Shown: positions 1 to 12,400, counted from the first letter of the stretch. The stretch: DNA of 64,000 bases from Carettochelys insculpta (GCF_033958435.1 NC_134150.1:36079501-36143500), one strand, 5' to 3'. Made by a program: numbers and translations. Notes: generated from the sequence alone by a model not told the origin.

Positions 1-455
1 TTTCGTCTCTGAATTTCTACATGTTGATCTGCATGTGGAGTCCATTTTCACCCCAATTGTGCATTTGTTCTTTGTCTTGTGTGTGTGTTTATACACTGTG
101 ATTTGTTCTCTGTTCACATTTGTGTGGCCCCTTGCATTGTTTGTTGGAAGCCAGAACAACGAGACCTTTCCAGATGCCACTCAAATTTTGTATATAGTTA
201 ATTGTTCCTCTTGTGGGACAAAAAGCCCCAATCAGCTTCATGGTTTTATTGTGCTAGGTTGCAAACACCCAAGAAGCCTCATTCCCTTCACAGAAGAATG
301 CACTAATGAAATTGTTTGCAAGCTGGCATGAGGCAAGTATTTGCAAACTGTTTCACATGAGTAGGTCCCTGTGTCCACATCAAGTCCTGTTGACTTTGCC
401 AGGGGGCATGTAGGCCTAGGAATCTGCTCATGCAGAGCTGCTTGCAGGTGGCAAG
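1..455. other. Unassigned intronic DNA
   Basis: I see no recognisable repeat or gene here. The short open frames (98 and 80 codons on opposite strands) have no domain, splice context or family resemblance. Confidence 0.5.
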
Positions 456-649
456 CAGTATTCTCTCTCAGTTTTTCCATCCATATGAGGAAAAAATGTT
501 ATGTTCACTAAGGCACATGCAGGTGTATACCACCCATACAAACATATGTTGCCCACTGTGTATGGCGGTGGGCAATCTGCTTATTAGCCGAGTGGCATCT
601 GAATCTCTCCTGGGAAGCCGCCCAAGTGTTCAGTTTACAGAGAATCTTG
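456..649 (+). mobile_element. hAT-like MITE, copy 1 (degraded)
   Basis: The termini are CAGTATTCTCTCT at the left and TTTACAGAGAATCTTG at the right. The interior matches the second copy at 1067-1242, including a shared block around CTGAATCTCTCCTG and a GGGCGG/GTGGCA segment. It is non-autonomous and codes for nothing. The flanks show no convincing 8-bp duplication. Confidence 0.6.
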
Positions 650-890
650 GTGGTCTAAAGAGATGGAATGTTTGCTTGCTGGGGAGTTTCAGTATTGTCA
701 CATGTTCCAAACCTTTAGGTGCCCCAAGATTCCCTATCCCCATAAAGGAAATTGAATAAAAATAGGTCAGCCACATAACTCATTACTTTCACTTGCTCCA
801 GCATCTCTTACTACTTCATTGCCTTCCTGCCCATGTGTGGAAGCTTCCATGTTGAAACACAAGTGTAATTATATTTCAAGCAGCTAGAAG

Positions 891-1290
891 CCCAGGACCA
901 TACAGTCATAGATCAGAAAATCAGGAGATGCTGGATCATCTCATCTAAGCTCATGTATACAAGCAACAAGTCTTGCCTGAATTAATTCCTGTTTGAAACA
1001 GATCATCTTTAGAAAGACTTCCAGTCTGGATTTAATAAATTCCAACAATAGAGAATATACCACAAGCAGTGTTCCCTCTAGCTTTTTCCATCCATGGGTG
1101 GAATAAATTTTGTTTTCTGCCTTAAAGCATGTGGGATTGTGCCCCATAATTATGCCAACTCTGGGCGCTCTGCTAATCAGCTGGGCGGCACCTGAATCTC
1201 TCCTGAGTGGCTGCCCAAGTGCTCAGCTTACAGGGAACACTGGTCATGAGCCTGAGCAAATTGTTCCAATGATGAATTATCTTTGCTTTA
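891..1290 (-). mobile_element. Old CR1/L2-like LINE fragment split by a hAT-like MITE
   Basis: The left part (to 1066) and right part (from 1243) resemble a common amniote CR1-type 3' region on the minus strand, with phrases such as AATTCCTGTTTGAA and CAAATTGTTCCAATG. The match is interrupted exactly by the MITE at 1067-1242. Boundaries are approximate and the fragment is heavily mutated. Confidence 0.5.
1067..1242 (+). mobile_element. hAT-like MITE, copy 2
   Basis: Terminal inverted repeats CAGTGTTCCCTCTAGC and GCTTACAGGGAACACTG bound a 176-bp element related to 456-649. The CAG start is typical of hAT elements. I could not see a clean 8-bp target duplication. Confidence 0.7.
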
Positions 1291-2334
1291 AATTAGCCTA
1301 CAGGTGGATGCAATCAACCACAAAAGAATAAAGGCAGACAAGAATGGAAGCTGGTCCTCTTAAGTGTGGGTTGAACCAATTCCTGGCCTTTCTTTGAATT
1401 TCTTGTGTGTCACACTGCATGGCTTTCCCATTGTATTATTGACTCTTTACTTTGTACCTCTGCCATCACAGATGAACAGATTCCTGTATGTATCCCACTG
1501 TGCCAAAACAGTGGTTAATAAAACACAGCTGGGACATAAACCGTTGAGCCTGGCTAATTCAGAGTAAATGCTGGCATTTTTTTGCCAGGTGTTTGTTCCT
1601 TTTCTGGCAGTGGGATGCACATGGATGGACAGCAGGACCTGTTATAAAGTGATGTAAAGATCTCCTGGGGAAGCCATTTGCAGTGCACACCAAGAGGTTG
1701 GACTGGTTTATTCTTGAGTGCTACCTACTGGTATTTTATGCACAAACTGTTTCCATCTATATGCGGACATAGGGGCTCTAATAGGAGTGCTCTGTGTGAA
1801 GTCTTGTATCTCCAGTGTGGGTTTGATTGCAGACCCTTTGACTGTAAAATGTGTAGGGCAGGGACTGTGCCATTTTACATGTCCCCACAGCACCAACCAC
1901 TCTTTTTTTGTTGCTGCTGCTGCTACAGAAATATTAATAACACTTGTTAAATTACTTTGTCTCTGTGCTTGGTCTCTCCTCACTTCAGAACAGCTTGTAT
2001 TAATGATGGAGTGCTGGCATGAATGTTGAACCAGGGCTTTGTTGTCACAACTTCAGCATTATTAAAATTCAGCTTTTTGGAGGGGAAAGGTTTGTGTTTC
2101 ATATTGGACTGCCAACAGACAACTGAAATGGCAGGGCTAGGCTGGACACTAGCCTAGCTTGTTCTGGAGTCAGAGATACACATCCAAGCTGCCAAGCCAG
2201 TGCAATGTAGACATCTCATTACAATGTCTCCTCAGCAGACCTGATAAGGCAGTGCTTTTTTTTTTCTTGCATAATTTAATCTTCAAACAGAAGCAAAAAC
2301 ACAAACAAACCCCCTTGTATTAATCACTCTCCTC
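1291..2334. other. Unassigned intronic DNA
   Basis: Nothing was recognised beyond short homopolymer runs and a small TTGCTGCTGC tract near 1910. The overlapping open frames at 1678-2029 on both strands are chance frames without family resemblance. Confidence 0.45.
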
Positions 2335-3178
2335 TCTGGCAGCTGAAATGATTAGCGGTATGAAACAGCTTTCATATGAGGAGATATTAAAAAGACGAAG
2401 TGCTTGAGCTTAGAAAAGTCATAACTAAGCAGTGTGTGAGAGAGAGAGGTGTATAAAATTGCAAACAGTGTGGAGGAAGGGAATAATGAATAAAGAAAAG
2501 CCATGAGTCACCCAAAGAAATTAATAGGGAGCAGGTTTAAAACAAACAAAAGAGTGTGTTTCTTCACGTAATGCACAGTCAGTCTGTGGAACTCACTGAC
2601 AGTGGATGTTGTGAAGAACAAAAGCATAACTGAGTTTAAAAATAATTGGGCAGATAGGTCCATCAATGGCTATTACAGGTTGAACTTCTCTAATCCAGAA
2701 CACTCTCATCTGGCAACATCAGTGGTCCGGCATGATTTTAGTCAGCCTGACCACCACTTATCTTGTGTATGGCCAAGTTTTCTGTGGTCCCATAAAGTTT
2801 GTTTACAGCCACCAGTTGTGGCTCTCAGTGTTCTATGCTGTTCTTTAGCTGTAATTTGCCCCTAAATGTCTTCTAAGAGCTCAGTAAGCAGTGAAACCAT
2901 TGATAGAGATGCTTGACAATATTGACTCGTGTCATCTGGCAAATGCTCTCATTTGGCACTGGTGAAGTCCTGAAGCTGCCAGGGTACAGAGGTTCAGACT
3001 TTCACTAAGATTGTCAGGGATCCATCCCCATCATCTGGATGTCCATAAACCTCTGCCAGAATTTGTGACTGGATGATGGGGGGTGGATCACTCAATAACT
3101 GATCTGTTCTGATCATTCCCACTGAATCATCTATCACCCACCGCTGGTCTGACCCAGTATGGCCATTTTTTCCTCATG
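2335..3178 (+). mobile_element. Old CR1 3' end split by a pogo-type MITE
   Basis: Positions 2335-2675 resemble the C-terminal reading frame and 3' end of CR1. Compare TTCTTCACGTAATGCACAG and the CTGTGGAACTC block with the intact copy at 7311-7345. After the MITE at 2676-3001 the CR1 tail resumes and ends with GGTCTGACCCAGTATGGCCA near 3170. Many stops and small deletions mark it as a relic. Confidence 0.75.
2676..3001 (+). mobile_element. pogo/Tigger-type MITE, copy A
   Basis: It begins CAGGTTGAACTTCTCTAAT after a TA dinucleotide and ends GGTACAGAGGTTCAGACT, the degraded inverse of the start. The interior contains the block CCATAAAGTTTGTTTACA shared with the copies at 34821 and 58516. It is about 325 bp long and has no ORF of note. 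Pogo/Tigger (Tc1/mariner) affiliation is inferred from the CAG-start TIR and the TA target site. Confidence 0.75.
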
Positions 3179-3707
3179 TGATGTAGGTTTATAAGCAGAT
3201 GTCATATAATTAAAAAGATCACACTGTCCTTCTTACAATCATAATTATTTGCAGCTTCCATTGATTTCAGTGATTCTTCTCACAATTTTCAACTCTGGTA
3301 CAGTCAACAGACGTTTTCACTGCAAATCACAAAGTAAAGACATCTGTCAGTACTGTGTTGGATTCTGTTTTCTATTAGTCTGGTATTCACCAGGAATGGC
3401 ACTATGCCCCAATATGATAATGTAATATCAATGGTGGGTTCATAAACTGGGCCAGGAGGCATACATTTTCCTTTAATATTTTTTATTTTTTTTTTTTAAA
3501 TTAATTTTAATAATAAAAATGGGCCTTGAGATGAATCATTGTAGGGTTGGCTTATTGATAAGAAAAGCTCTTCTGTTTTCACCTAGAGAACACAGTAGAA
3601 GCTCACAAGACTTATCCTTCAAAACAAAAGATATTATATTAAAATGTAATGCTCTCAGGATACATTCAAATTAGTTAAAGCAGGTTAGGCAGCCACCATG
3701 GTCCCCT
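3179..3707. other. Unassigned AT-rich intronic DNA
   Basis: It contains a T-rich run near 3480-3500 and the TATTA-rich stretch at 3500-3520. No gene or repeat family was recognised. Confidence 0.45.
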
Positions 3708-4015
3708 AAGTAAAGTGTGTGTGTGGTGGGGGGCTGGCTCCATGCCCCCAAATGGGGTGGGGTCTTTGGTGGAAGGTGCTGGGCCAGCCAGCCCTTAGTG
3801 CTTCCCAGACAGTGGTGCTAGGCCCCTGCTGCTTTCAGAGCTGTGCAGAGTGGTGCTCCAGAGCTCTCATGGGCCATTTATAGGACCTAGGACTCCAGCT
3901 GCCAGTGCTGATGCAGTAGCAGCAGTAATGGCCGGAAGCCCTGGGGCCCCTTTGAATTGTTGGTCCCTGGGGCAACTCCCACCCATGCACCCTCTTTTTG
4001 GCAAGTCTGGCTGTT
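3708..4015. repeat. GC-rich interspersed repeat, copy 1
   Basis: It opens with a short GT run at 3716-3726 and continues into a GC-rich block with CCTGGGGCCCCTTTGAATTG and GGGGCAACTCCC. The same vocabulary (GGGCCCCTTTGAA, CTGCCAGTGCTG) recurs at 16843, 34478, 56750 and 63105. The class is unknown to me; no ORF is shared. Confidence 0.55.
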
Positions 4016-4086
4016 AATATATATATAATTACCTCTTTAAGGAAATATTTATAAATAGTTTATAAAGGGTTCATAAAGGGTTAATT

Positions 4087-4290
4087 GGGGAGAGGGATAG
4101 CTCAGTGCTTTGAGGATTGGCCTGCTAAACCCAGAGTTGTGAGCTCAGTCCCTGCGGCGGCCATTTAGGAGGTCTGGAGCAAATAGATTTAAAAAAAATC
4201 CATCAGGGGTAGTGCTTGGTCCTGCCAAGAAGGCAGGGGACTGGACCTATTGACCTCCTGGGGTCCCTTCCAGCTCAACATGATACTATA
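4087..4290 (+). mobile_element. tRNA-derived SINE of turtle type (Cry-like)
   Basis: The element starts GGGGAGAGGGATAGCTCAG. It shows a box A-like TAGCTCAGTGCTTTGAG and a box B-like GTTGTGAGCTCAGTCC about 40 bp later, as in RNA polymerase III promoters of tRNA-derived SINEs. The body ends GACCTCCTGGGGTCCCTTCC, followed by a short tail. This architecture matches the tRNA-derived SINEs known from hidden-necked turtles. It is the best single clue to the organism. It carries no protein and would rely on LINE enzymes in trans. Confidence 0.85.
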
Positions 4291-4439
4291 AATAGAGCTT
4301 AAGGGGTCTGATTTTTCCAGCCTATGAACATTTTTTAGACTTCAAAATTTTTCCCAATCCATATTGAGATGGATTTGGCACCCTTTTAAAATGTACATGG
4401 ACAATAAGAGATGAAGAATGCCTGAGAATAGCCAATAGC

Positions 4440-7439
4440 ATGGAGCTGATTGGTGCGGGGGAGCACCTGGATCGGACGGAGACTTCTCTTACACGAGGCT
4501 CCATAGATAGGGATTCCCTAGAAGTTAGTCAGATAGGGAACGTGGGAAATAATATATGGGCAAGATCAGATGTGAAACAATCGCATATAAAAAAATCCAA
4601 CACGTCTGTGAAAGGCGGACATCTAAATAGTGGTAGTTTTCTAACATGCTTTTACACTAATGCTAGGAGTCTGTCTAATAAGATGGGTGAACTGGAGTAC
4701 CTCATATCAAAGGAGGAAGTTGACATAATAGGCATCTCAGAAACATGGTGGAATGAGGACAATCAGTGGGACACTATCATACCAGGATATAAATTATATC
4801 GGAAAGACAGAACAGGTCGTGCGGGTGGCGGAGTGGTACTATATGTGAAGGATAATATAGAATCAAATGAAGTAAAAATCCTAAAGGAATCAAAATGTTC
4901 CATAGAATCATTATGGATAACAATTCATTCCTCTAATATGAATATGGCATTAGGAATATATTACCGACCACCTAACCAGGACAGTGATAGTGATGCTGAA
5001 ATGATAAGGGAGATTAGAGAGGCTATCAAAATAAAAAACACAGTAATAATAGGAGATTTCAATTATCCCCATATTGATTGGGTGCACGTCACCTCAGGAC
5101 GGGATTCAGAGATTAAATTTCTTGATGCCTTAAATGACTGCTTCTTGGAGCAGCTAGTACAGGAACCCACAAGGGGAGAGTCGATTCTCGATCTAGTCTT
5201 GACTGGAACGCAGGATCTGGTCCAAGAGGTAACTGTTACTGGACCGCTTGGAAATAGTGACCACAATATAATAACTTTTAATATTCCTGTGTTGGGAAGA
5301 ACACCGCAGCGGTCAAACACTCTGGCATTTAATTTCAAAAAGGGGAATTACACTAAAATGAGGAAGCTAGTTAAACAGAAACTAAAAGGTAGAGTAATTA
5401 AACTAAAATCCCTGGAAGCTGCATGGAAACTGTTTAAAGACACCATACTAGAGGCCCAACTTAAATGTATACCCCAAATAAAAAAACACAGTAAGAGACC
5501 TAACAAAGAACCACCATGGCTAAACAGCCATGTTAAAAAGGCAGTGAGAGAGAAAAGGGCAGCTTTTAAAAAGTGGAAGTCAAATCCTAGTGAGGAAAAT
5601 AGAAAGGAACATAAACACTCCCAAATTAAGTGTCATAATGTAGTAAGAAAAGCCAAAAAAGATTTTGAGGAACAGCTAGCCAAAAATTCAAAAAACGATA
5701 GTAAAATGTTTTTTAAATATGTTAGAAGCAGGAAGCCCGCTAAAAAAGCAGTGGGGCCCTTGGATGATAAAGATATAAAAGGAGCGATCAAGGAAGACAG
5801 TGCCATTGCGGAGCAATTAAATGATTTCTTTGCTTCAGTCTTCACGGCTGAGGATGTTACAGAGGTTCCTAAATCTGAGCCAGCCTTTTTAGGTGACAAA
5901 TCTGAGGAACTCACTCAGATTGAAGTGACATTAGAGGAGGTTTTGGAATTAATTGATAAGCTGAATAGTAACAAGTCTCCAGGACCAGATGGCATTCACC
6001 CAAGGGTTCTGAAAGAACTCAAATGTGAAATTGCGGAGTTATTAACAGTGGTTTGTAACCTATCCTTTAAATCCACTTTGGTACCAAATGACTGGAAGAC
6101 GGCCAATATAACACCAATATTTAAAAAAGGCTCTAGAGGAGATCCTGGCAATTATAGACCGATAAGTTTAACATCAGTACCAGGCAAATTAGTAGAAACA
6201 CTAGTAAAGAGTAAAATTGCAAGGCACATAGAAGAGCACGAATTGTTGGGCAAAAGTCAGCATGGTTTCTGCAGAGGGAAGTCGTGTCTAACTAATCTAT
6301 TAGAATTCTTTGAAGGGGTTAATAAACATGTGGACAAGGGGCACCCAGTGGACATAATATACCTAGATTTCCAGAAAGCCTTTGACACGGTCCCACACCA
6401 AAGGCTTTTATGTAAATTAGGTGGTCATGGGATAGGAGGAAAGGTCCTTTCATGGATCGGGAATTGGTTAAAAGACAGAAAACAAAGGGTGGGAATAAAT
6501 GGTAAATTTTCACAATGGAGGAGGGTAACTAGTGGTGTTCCCCAGGGGTCAGTCCTGGGACCGATCCTGTTCAACTTGTTCATCAATGATCTAGAAAATG
6601 AGGTAAGCAGTGAGGTGGCAAAGTTTGCAGATGACACCAAGTTGTTCAGGACAGTCAAAAGCAAAAGGGATTGTGAAGAACTACAAAAAGATCTCAGCAA
6701 ACTGAGTGATTGGGCAGCAAAATGGCAAATGAAATTTAATGTGGGTAAGTGTAAGGTAATGCATGTTGGAAAAAATAACCCAAATTACACGTACTACATG
6801 ATGGGTTCAAATTTAGCTACGACAGATCAGGAAAGGGATCTTGGAGTTATAGTGGATAGTTCTCTGAAGACATCCACGCAGTGTGCAGCGGCAGTTAGTA
6901 AGGCAAATAGGATGTTAGGAATTATTAAAAAAGGGATCGATAATAAGACAAAAGATATCATACTTCCCCTATATAAAACTATGGTACGCCCACATCTTGA
7001 GTACTGCGTGCAGATGTGGTCTCCTCACCTCAAAAAAGATATATTGGCATTAGAAAAGGTTCAGAAAAGGGCGACTAAGATGATTAGGGGCTTGGAAAGG
7101 GTCCCATATGGGGAGAGGCTAGAGAGACTGGGACTTTTCAGTTTGGAAAAGAGGCGATTGAGGGGCGATATGATAGAGGTATATAAAATCATGAATGGTG
7201 TGGAGAAAGTGAATATAGAAAAATTATTTACCTTTTCCCATAATACAAGAACTAGGGGACACCAAATGAAATTGATGGGTAGTAGGTTCAAAACTAATAA
7301 AAGGAAATTTTTCTTCACACAGCGCACAGTCAACCTGTGGAACTCCTTGCCCGAGGAGGCTGTGAAGGCCGGGACTCTATTAGGGTTTAGAAAAGAGCTT
7401 GATAAATTTTTGCAGGTTAGGTCCCTAAATGGCTATTAG
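4440..7439 (+). CDS. CR1 ORF2: AP-like endonuclease and reverse transcriptase
   Basis: The 999-residue polyprotein has no frameshift or stop and is close to the usual CR1 ORF2 length. Residues about 68-290 form an APE-type endonuclease. Visible active-site positions are Asn74 (TNARS), Glu101 (SETWW), Asp206/Asn208 (GDFN), the PTR block at 243-245 and Ser273-Asp274-His275 (SDH). A basic linker follows (about 330-440). Residues about 500-790 form the reverse transcriptase, with SPGPDGIHP near 512-522, [12 protein letters not shown], the first catalytic Asp643 (YLDFQKAFD), [11 protein letters not shown], and the FADD pair at 729-732. The C-terminal region, with [12 protein letters not shown] and PHLEYC, is typical of CR1. 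The enzyme would nick target DNA and copy its RNA at the nick. The Met start is the first in frame and is not independently supported, since an ORF1 is missing. Confidence 0.95.
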   Translation: MELIGAGEHLDRTETSLTRGSIDRDSLEVSQIGNVGNNIWARSDVKQSHIKKSNTSVKGGHLNSGSFLTCFYTNARSLSNKMGELEYLISKEEVDIIGISETWWNEDNQWDTIIPGYKLYRKDRTGRAGGGVVLYVKDNIESNEVKILKESKCSIESLWITIHSSNMNMALGIYYRPPNQDSDSDAEMIREIREAIKIKNTVIIGDFNYPHIDWVHVTSGRDSEIKFLDALNDCFLEQLVQEPTRGESILDLVLTGTQDLVQEVTVTGPLGNSDHNIITFNIPVLGRTPQRSNTLAFNFKKGNYTKMRKLVKQKLKGRVIKLKSLEAAWKLFKDTILEAQLKCIPQIKKHSKRPNKEPPWLNSHVKKAVREKRAAFKKWKSNPSEENRKEHKHSQIKCHNVVRKAKKDFEEQLAKNSKNDSKMFFKYVRSRKPAKKAVGPLDDKDIKGAIKEDSAIAEQLNDFFASVFTAEDVTEVPKSEPAFLGDKSEELTQIEVTLEEVLELIDKLNSNKSPGPDGIHPRVLKELKCEIAELLTVVCNLSFKSTLVPNDWKTANITPIFKKGSRGDPGNYRPISLTSVPGKLVETLVKSKIARHIEEHELLGKSQHGFCRGKSCLTNLLEFFEGVNKHVDKGHPVDIIYLDFQKAFDTVPHQRLLCKLGGHGIGGKVLSWIGNWLKDRKQRVGINGKFSQWRRVTSGVPQGSVLGPILFNLFINDLENEVSSEVAKFADDTKLFRTVKSKRDCEELQKDLSKLSDWAAKWQMKFNVGKCKVMHVGKNNPNYTYYMMGSNLATTDQERDLGVIVDSSLKTSTQCAAAVSKANRMLGIIKKGIDNKTKDIILPLYKTMVRPHLEYCVQMWSPHLKKDILALEKVQKRATKMIRGLERVPYGERLERLGLFSLEKRRLRGDMIEVYKIMNGVEKVNIEKLFTFSHNTRTRGHQMKLMGSRFKTNKRKFFFTQRTVNLWNSLPEEAVKAGTLLGFRKELDKFLQVRSLNGY

Positions 7440-7615
7440 CCAGGGATAAAGTCTGGTGCCCTAGCCTTCATAACAAGGGCAGGAGATGGATGGCAGGAGA
7501 TAAATCACTTGATCATTGTCTTCTGTTCTCCTTGTCTGGGGCACCTGGCATTGGCCACCGTCGGCAGATGGGATGCTGGGCTCGATGGACCTTTGGTCTG
7601 ACCCAGTATGGCCAT

Positions 7616-7644
7616 TCTTATGTTCTTATGTTCTTATGTTCTTA
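7616..7644 (+). repeat. CR1 3' octamer tail (TTCTTATG)n
   Basis: Between three and four copies of the octamer end the LINE. The reverse complement (CATAAGAA) ends the minus-strand copy at 48509, which confirms the unit as the element's own 3' terminus rather than a random microsatellite. Confidence 0.9.
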
Positions 7645-8362
7645 GGTGAGGACTTTAGCCACTGGACTTGTAGTTATTAGGGAAGGAGTGTGTATCTGAT
7701 TTGTACTAGAAATGCAACCCTGACCTGAGAAACCTTCCCGTTGAAATTGACACCCTCCAGCGAGAAGTTTAAATTTTGGTGAATCAACATTTTCTTGTAA
7801 AAATGTTTTGGAAAAAAAATTCCTGACCAGCTCTAGTGATAAACACGTTGAAGTTGTTAACTATATGTGTTATTGATAGTTATAAATATCTCAGTAGAAA
7901 GATCTGTAGATGGTTAAAAGCAACTTGTTGGACATTCTAACAATCAATAAGGATTTTTTTATTAAAATATCTTAGAGACCCTTTAGAAAGTATTTATAGA
8001 TGTAGGCTTAATGTAAAATGTAACTGATATATATTCTGCCCTATTTTTATCCATTGAGCATTACCTTATTTCTACAGTGCCTGTAAGAGTGACTTTGGTG
8101 CAACTGTAGCTTGCAGATCTAATGTCAGAAAATGTGCTTGCATGACACATCACAGCTGCTGCTCTGATTTTCTGTCCCAGGATCATCTTCACTAAGATGG
8201 TTCATCTGGAACAGCCTCCAGCTTTGAAGATAGCTGTGGACAATTCTGCTGTGCTGCATTGCTACTGCTTGAGCTCTTCGTATTCCTGCCACAGTGCAGG
8301 AATTCCTGCCACAGTGTAGGAATTGAGCTCTTCATATTCCTGCCACAGTGGTGCATATGGAG
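7645..8362. other. Unassigned intronic DNA with a short tandem repeat
   Basis: Mostly AT-rich plain sequence. At 8270-8350 the unit ATTCCTGCCACAGTG occurs three times with slight changes, forming a tiny minisatellite; the 64-codon minus-strand frame there is an artefact of this repetition. Confidence 0.5.
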
Positions 8363-8956
8363 AGCAGAGGTCAACAGCCTTTCCAAGGCGGAGTGCGAAT
8401 TTTGACCTTTTGACCACCATGTACCATCTGAGTGCTGGTGATACTTTTTAAAGTCACATAGGTTATATCTACACTGCGGGCACTATCACGGGATGAAGCA
8501 GTATCTTGAAATAGATGCTCGCGTCTAAGAAATAAACCTGTTGTCTCGAAAGAGTTTTCAAGATAACGGGTATGCTGTTCCCGAGTCCCTGTACTACTAC
8601 TCCTAGGGGAAGTACAGAATGCCTTGAAATAGCCTATTACAAAATCTACTCAAAATAAGCTACACAATTTGCATAGTGCAAATTGTGTAGCTTATTTGGA
8701 GTTTATGGGGCTGTGTACACATAGTCTAATAGTCCTACTTACCACAGCTGCACTAATAAATTAAGATGCAGAGCTTTACCATTTAGGTGGTAGTTGGTAG
8801 CGTTAGCTGGTCTTTTGTTAATCCATAGGTGGCATAGCTTTGAACAAGCTCCCAGCTGCATGGGGGAGGAGAGATGGGGGTGTGTCCCCACCTCATGTGC
8901 CGAGGAAAATTATGCCACTCTTGGCACCCTTGCTGGTGGTTGCTGACCCCTGATGT
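8363..8956. mobile_element. hAT-like element interrupted by a MITE
   Basis: The left end reads CAGAGGTCAACAGCCTTTCC and the right end, on the opposite strand, reads CAGGGGTCAGCAACC. These correspond to the CAGGGGTCGGCAACC-type termini of amniote hAT MITEs. The interior is occupied by the MITE at 8461-8726. No transposase frame remains. Confidence 0.55.
8461..8726. mobile_element. PIF/Harbinger-like MITE nested in a hAT element
   Basis: The termini GGTTATATCTACACTG and, inverted, GACTATGTGTACAC are degraded forms of the GGCTRTGTCTACAC terminus common in this window. A perfect internal inverted repeat, CACAATTTGCA/TGCAAATTGTG, lies at 8665-8695. The left flank is ATA; a matching right duplication is not clear. 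Confidence 0.6.
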
Positions 8957-9151
8957 AGCGCGTTAGAGGCTGGATAGTCCAAATAGCAAAGACAGTAGTA
9001 AAGGACCACTGTGGAAGGATCATTGGGACTCACTCTGAAGAAATCTGGCCTGTCTGAGTTTTCATACATACCGAGGTCCAAGCCTACTGCTGTACCTCAT
9101 TAATGGTGGTGTCCTCTTTACCCCTATGCTGAAACTCAGTCATACTAGTCC

Positions 9152-9440
9152 AGGGGTCAGCAACCCCTGGCATGGGTGCCAAAAGTGGGGAAACATATTC
9201 TCATTCCTTCCCTCCTTCTCTGTAAACCAAGGCTGAAATTCTGCCTGGCCATTGCATGGTCTGTGCAAGGGTTGGGGGGTGAAAATGCATACAATTGTCC
9301 CTCCCACTATTGTATTAAATTTTGACAGAATGTATAATCCCAAATTGGTAACATGGAAACATGATCAGTGGCTTTTTAACATTTAAAATTTTAAAACAAA
9401 GTTGGCATTTGCTAACAAAAACATGCGTCTGTTTAGCACT
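9152..9440 (+). mobile_element. hAT-like fragment, right end unresolved
   Basis: It begins CAGGGGTCAGCAACCCCTGG, the same terminus as the element ending at 8956 but in opposite orientation. The right terminus was not found, so the end coordinate is a guess. Confidence 0.45.
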
Positions 9441-12400
9441 GTGGGAAACATGCCAGGAAGTTCATGGCAAAGGTTACAAATTTATTGATTGAAACACAAA
9501 GAAGGAACAGATCAAAACAAATCAGGAAGAGAGCAGCTTTGAAACTGAAATTGAGTAATTATGCAAAGCAAACTTAATCAAAACCTAGCAAAGTTTCTTC
9601 TTTAACAGAGAGGGAATGCTGATTAGGCTCTGAGTCTGTCTTTCTCGGTGGGGAAGGAAGCATTCGTTCTGTTGTTCAATTTTGAGTTGACAAAAGAGAG
9701 ACAAAGAAGAAAGAGAAGACAGAGAATGGGAAAGAGGAGAGAAATTCAGTTTTTGTTGATCTCAGAATGCAGGGCAGGTGGTCATCATGGATGGTTGCTC
9801 AAGTCTGGCAGGTCATCTACAACAGCTGTTGCTCTGGAGCCCAACTGGCCTTCCAGTCAAAGACATCATCTGTTTAATCAATCAGGTCCCTGTCCTTCAT
9901 GGTCCTCCTTAAGCGACTAGAGGTAGATGGGCCATCTCATCTTGATGCACTGGCTTAATTTCGTTTCGGGATCAGGTAAAAACACTGAGACACAGAATAG
10001 AACTAAAGAAAACGGGGGGGGTGGAAAGATATAAACAAGCGAGGGGAGGACAGTAGGGTCCCACATGTTTAAGGCTGCAGACCTTGCTGGTGCGGTGGCA
10101 CAGGTGTGTCAATGTCTGTGTGTCACAATGAAAATTCTTCCTCTATGACTGCTGTTGTGGCGGTTTTAGGTCTTCACCCTACCCTAAAGTCTCTTGTGAA
10201 AGCCTTGAAAAAGGGATATGGGTAGAATACAGCATCTCCTCACTATTGTTTCCGCCAATTAGGCTTAATTTCTGGTCCCATTTTCCACTTGTTTTCCAGA
10301 CATGATCTTAAGATACTCATTGGGTGGCAACAGTAGAGTTCTTTGTAGACTTTGTAGAGTCAGTCTGTCTTTCTCCTTCCAAGCTTATATAGCTGGTCAC
10401 AGTGACAATTTATCAGTTTTTACCCCCTTTTCACCAGGAGGCTAACAATTGAAGTAAGCCTGGTAGGTCCCAATTCTGACAACCCTATACACAAACAATG
10501 TAGTCTTGTAAGGACCATGCAAACACTGGCTCTGAATTTCAAGCAAAGTAGAACATTGTACTTGGGAGAAAATTAATGTGAGCTTGATCCTGTTCCCAGG
10601 AAGATCAGCAATAAAATGCTGAATTTTCAAGGAGGGAGCACTCAGACACACCACACATAGAGCTTGGGGGGCTTCACACACATCAGGAAGCATTGGTTGT
10701 GCTCTCTCATGTGCTGCAGGAGCCGGTGCCTGCCCATATTCTAGCCAAGTCCATTTTTGTTATTGTTTTCATCTTGGGCACCTTTGATTGCTTATGACTT
10801 TATGCCGTAAAGGTTATGGACCCTCACCCTGGACACAGAGACTCTTCGTTCTGTGTCCTTGCCATCATGATACCAGTGACATTGAGTTTTTTACTCAGTG
10901 TCTCATAATTTACATTTTACCTCTGGAATTTCCATGGTAACTCCCTGGAGCACCCCGAATGCAAGTATCCTCAAACAAGAGGATCTTTCCCGTGGGTCCT
11001 GTATGTTTGTAAAGCAGGTTTTTTTTTCTTCTGTGAAGGAACAAACAAAATTATCTTTGAATCAGTACCTTCCACAGCTATAATCAGCCTCTCATTGAGT
11101 CGAGTCAGCTCTTGTGTCACATTGGACTCATGAAGAACAAATTCAGTTCTGTTTCACAATGCAGTACACCCTTAATTCTACAGTTCCTGCTGTTGTGTAG
11201 CACACTATTATTTTTCTTTTTTTCTTTGCAGGTATTAACATTTGTAAGGTGGCAAACTCTATAACCACATTACTACTTTGTCTTGTCAGAGCATATGATC
11301 TCGGTAGGATGATGTTTAGAACCACACATCCCAAAATGCCACTGAGTACCAATTCCAACTGCTCTGTACGTGATTATTTTGCAGGGATAGAAGATGTCCT
11401 TTGACAGTACGCTGTAAATATACTTAATTTATTTTAGGCAAGACTACTTCATCTCATGAGTCATTGGCTTCTGTGCCCCAGACCAACGTACCGGCAGAAT
11501 TAGCTGTATTGTCTTTGGTGGTATGGAATTAGTTTTCAAATTTTAAAGAACAAATGGTAACATGCAGCTGTAATCAGCTGCTGTAAATGCTATTCTAAAT
11601 TGGACTGATTGGCGATTATGTTATGATGGGTTCTAATTGAATGTCAATCTGGGTTTTGTAATTTTGGCAGCACAGCACAAAAAGTAGTGATTTGACTGCT
11701 GAGCTTAGTGCAGGAATCGAAAGTTCTTCCCTGCACAGCTCCAGAGGAAGATCTGACTTTCAGCTTTGCTGAACCTCTCTACCAAAAGAGAGAGATGAGT
11801 TTCACCTCCTTATGTGGTCCATATAGGAAAGGCAGTCAAGTCTTATTACTGTATTTGAACTGACCACTTATTTCTACACAGTGGAGAACAGGTCTTCCAG
11901 GAACATACGGGCAGCATTTGGTGTCTGCCATCCTTAAATGGAAACATACGCTTTTTATCCGAAAGCCTGTTTACTCCTTGCTAATCTGCCTCTCTGGATG
12001 CTGGCCCATTATGATCACAATAGCACTCTGGAGCTGTCTATATGCAGTTTCAAAGTAGCTGCCCTGTTTTGCATAATGTTCTGTCGTGCAGATTATATCC
12101 CCAGATGTCAAGAGCATCAATCAAGCAAAACTGAAATGCTTCAGCCACATGCAAAGGGACACTTTCTGCACTGTACATGATGAAATAGGATTATGCACAC
12201 TTGTGAGTACAACTATCTGAAGTCTAGTTAGGTTGTGTTTATGGCTTAGTTTACTGGTGTGCTACAGGTTTGACTTCACCCACTGAGAAGCTCAAATCCA
12301 TTCCTACTGTGACTGATTGTATCCACACTGGCTGTTCAGCCACTCCATTTTGTTTCCAAAAGTTCTTTTTCCCATTCCAAGTGTTTCTTTCTCAGTGTGC

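Larger units (their letters stand above)
4440..7644 (+). mobile_element. CR1 LINE with intact ORF2, 5' truncated
   Basis: The element contains an uninterrupted ORF2, a 3' UTR of about 200 bp with GGTCTGACCCAGTATGGCCA, and a tail of TTCTTATG octamers at 7616-7644. CR1 elements prime reverse transcription from such short 3' repeats and lack poly(A). ORF1 is absent; the 149 bp between the SINE and the ORF start may be a remnant of the ORF1/ORF2 junction, so the true left edge is somewhere in 4291-4440. It lies in sense orientation inside the host intron. Its near identity to the copy at 48509 indicates recent activity of this subfamily. Confidence 0.93.

Noticed and set aside
2335..3178. Host gene exons between 2.6 and 2.9 kb
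   Set aside because: The 87-codon frame spans the junction of a CR1 relic and a pogo-type MITE, so it is a chimera of two repeats.
4087..4290. Functional tRNA gene
   Set aside because: Box A and B are present, but no cloverleaf with paired acceptor ends could be drawn, and the downstream body is that of a SINE.
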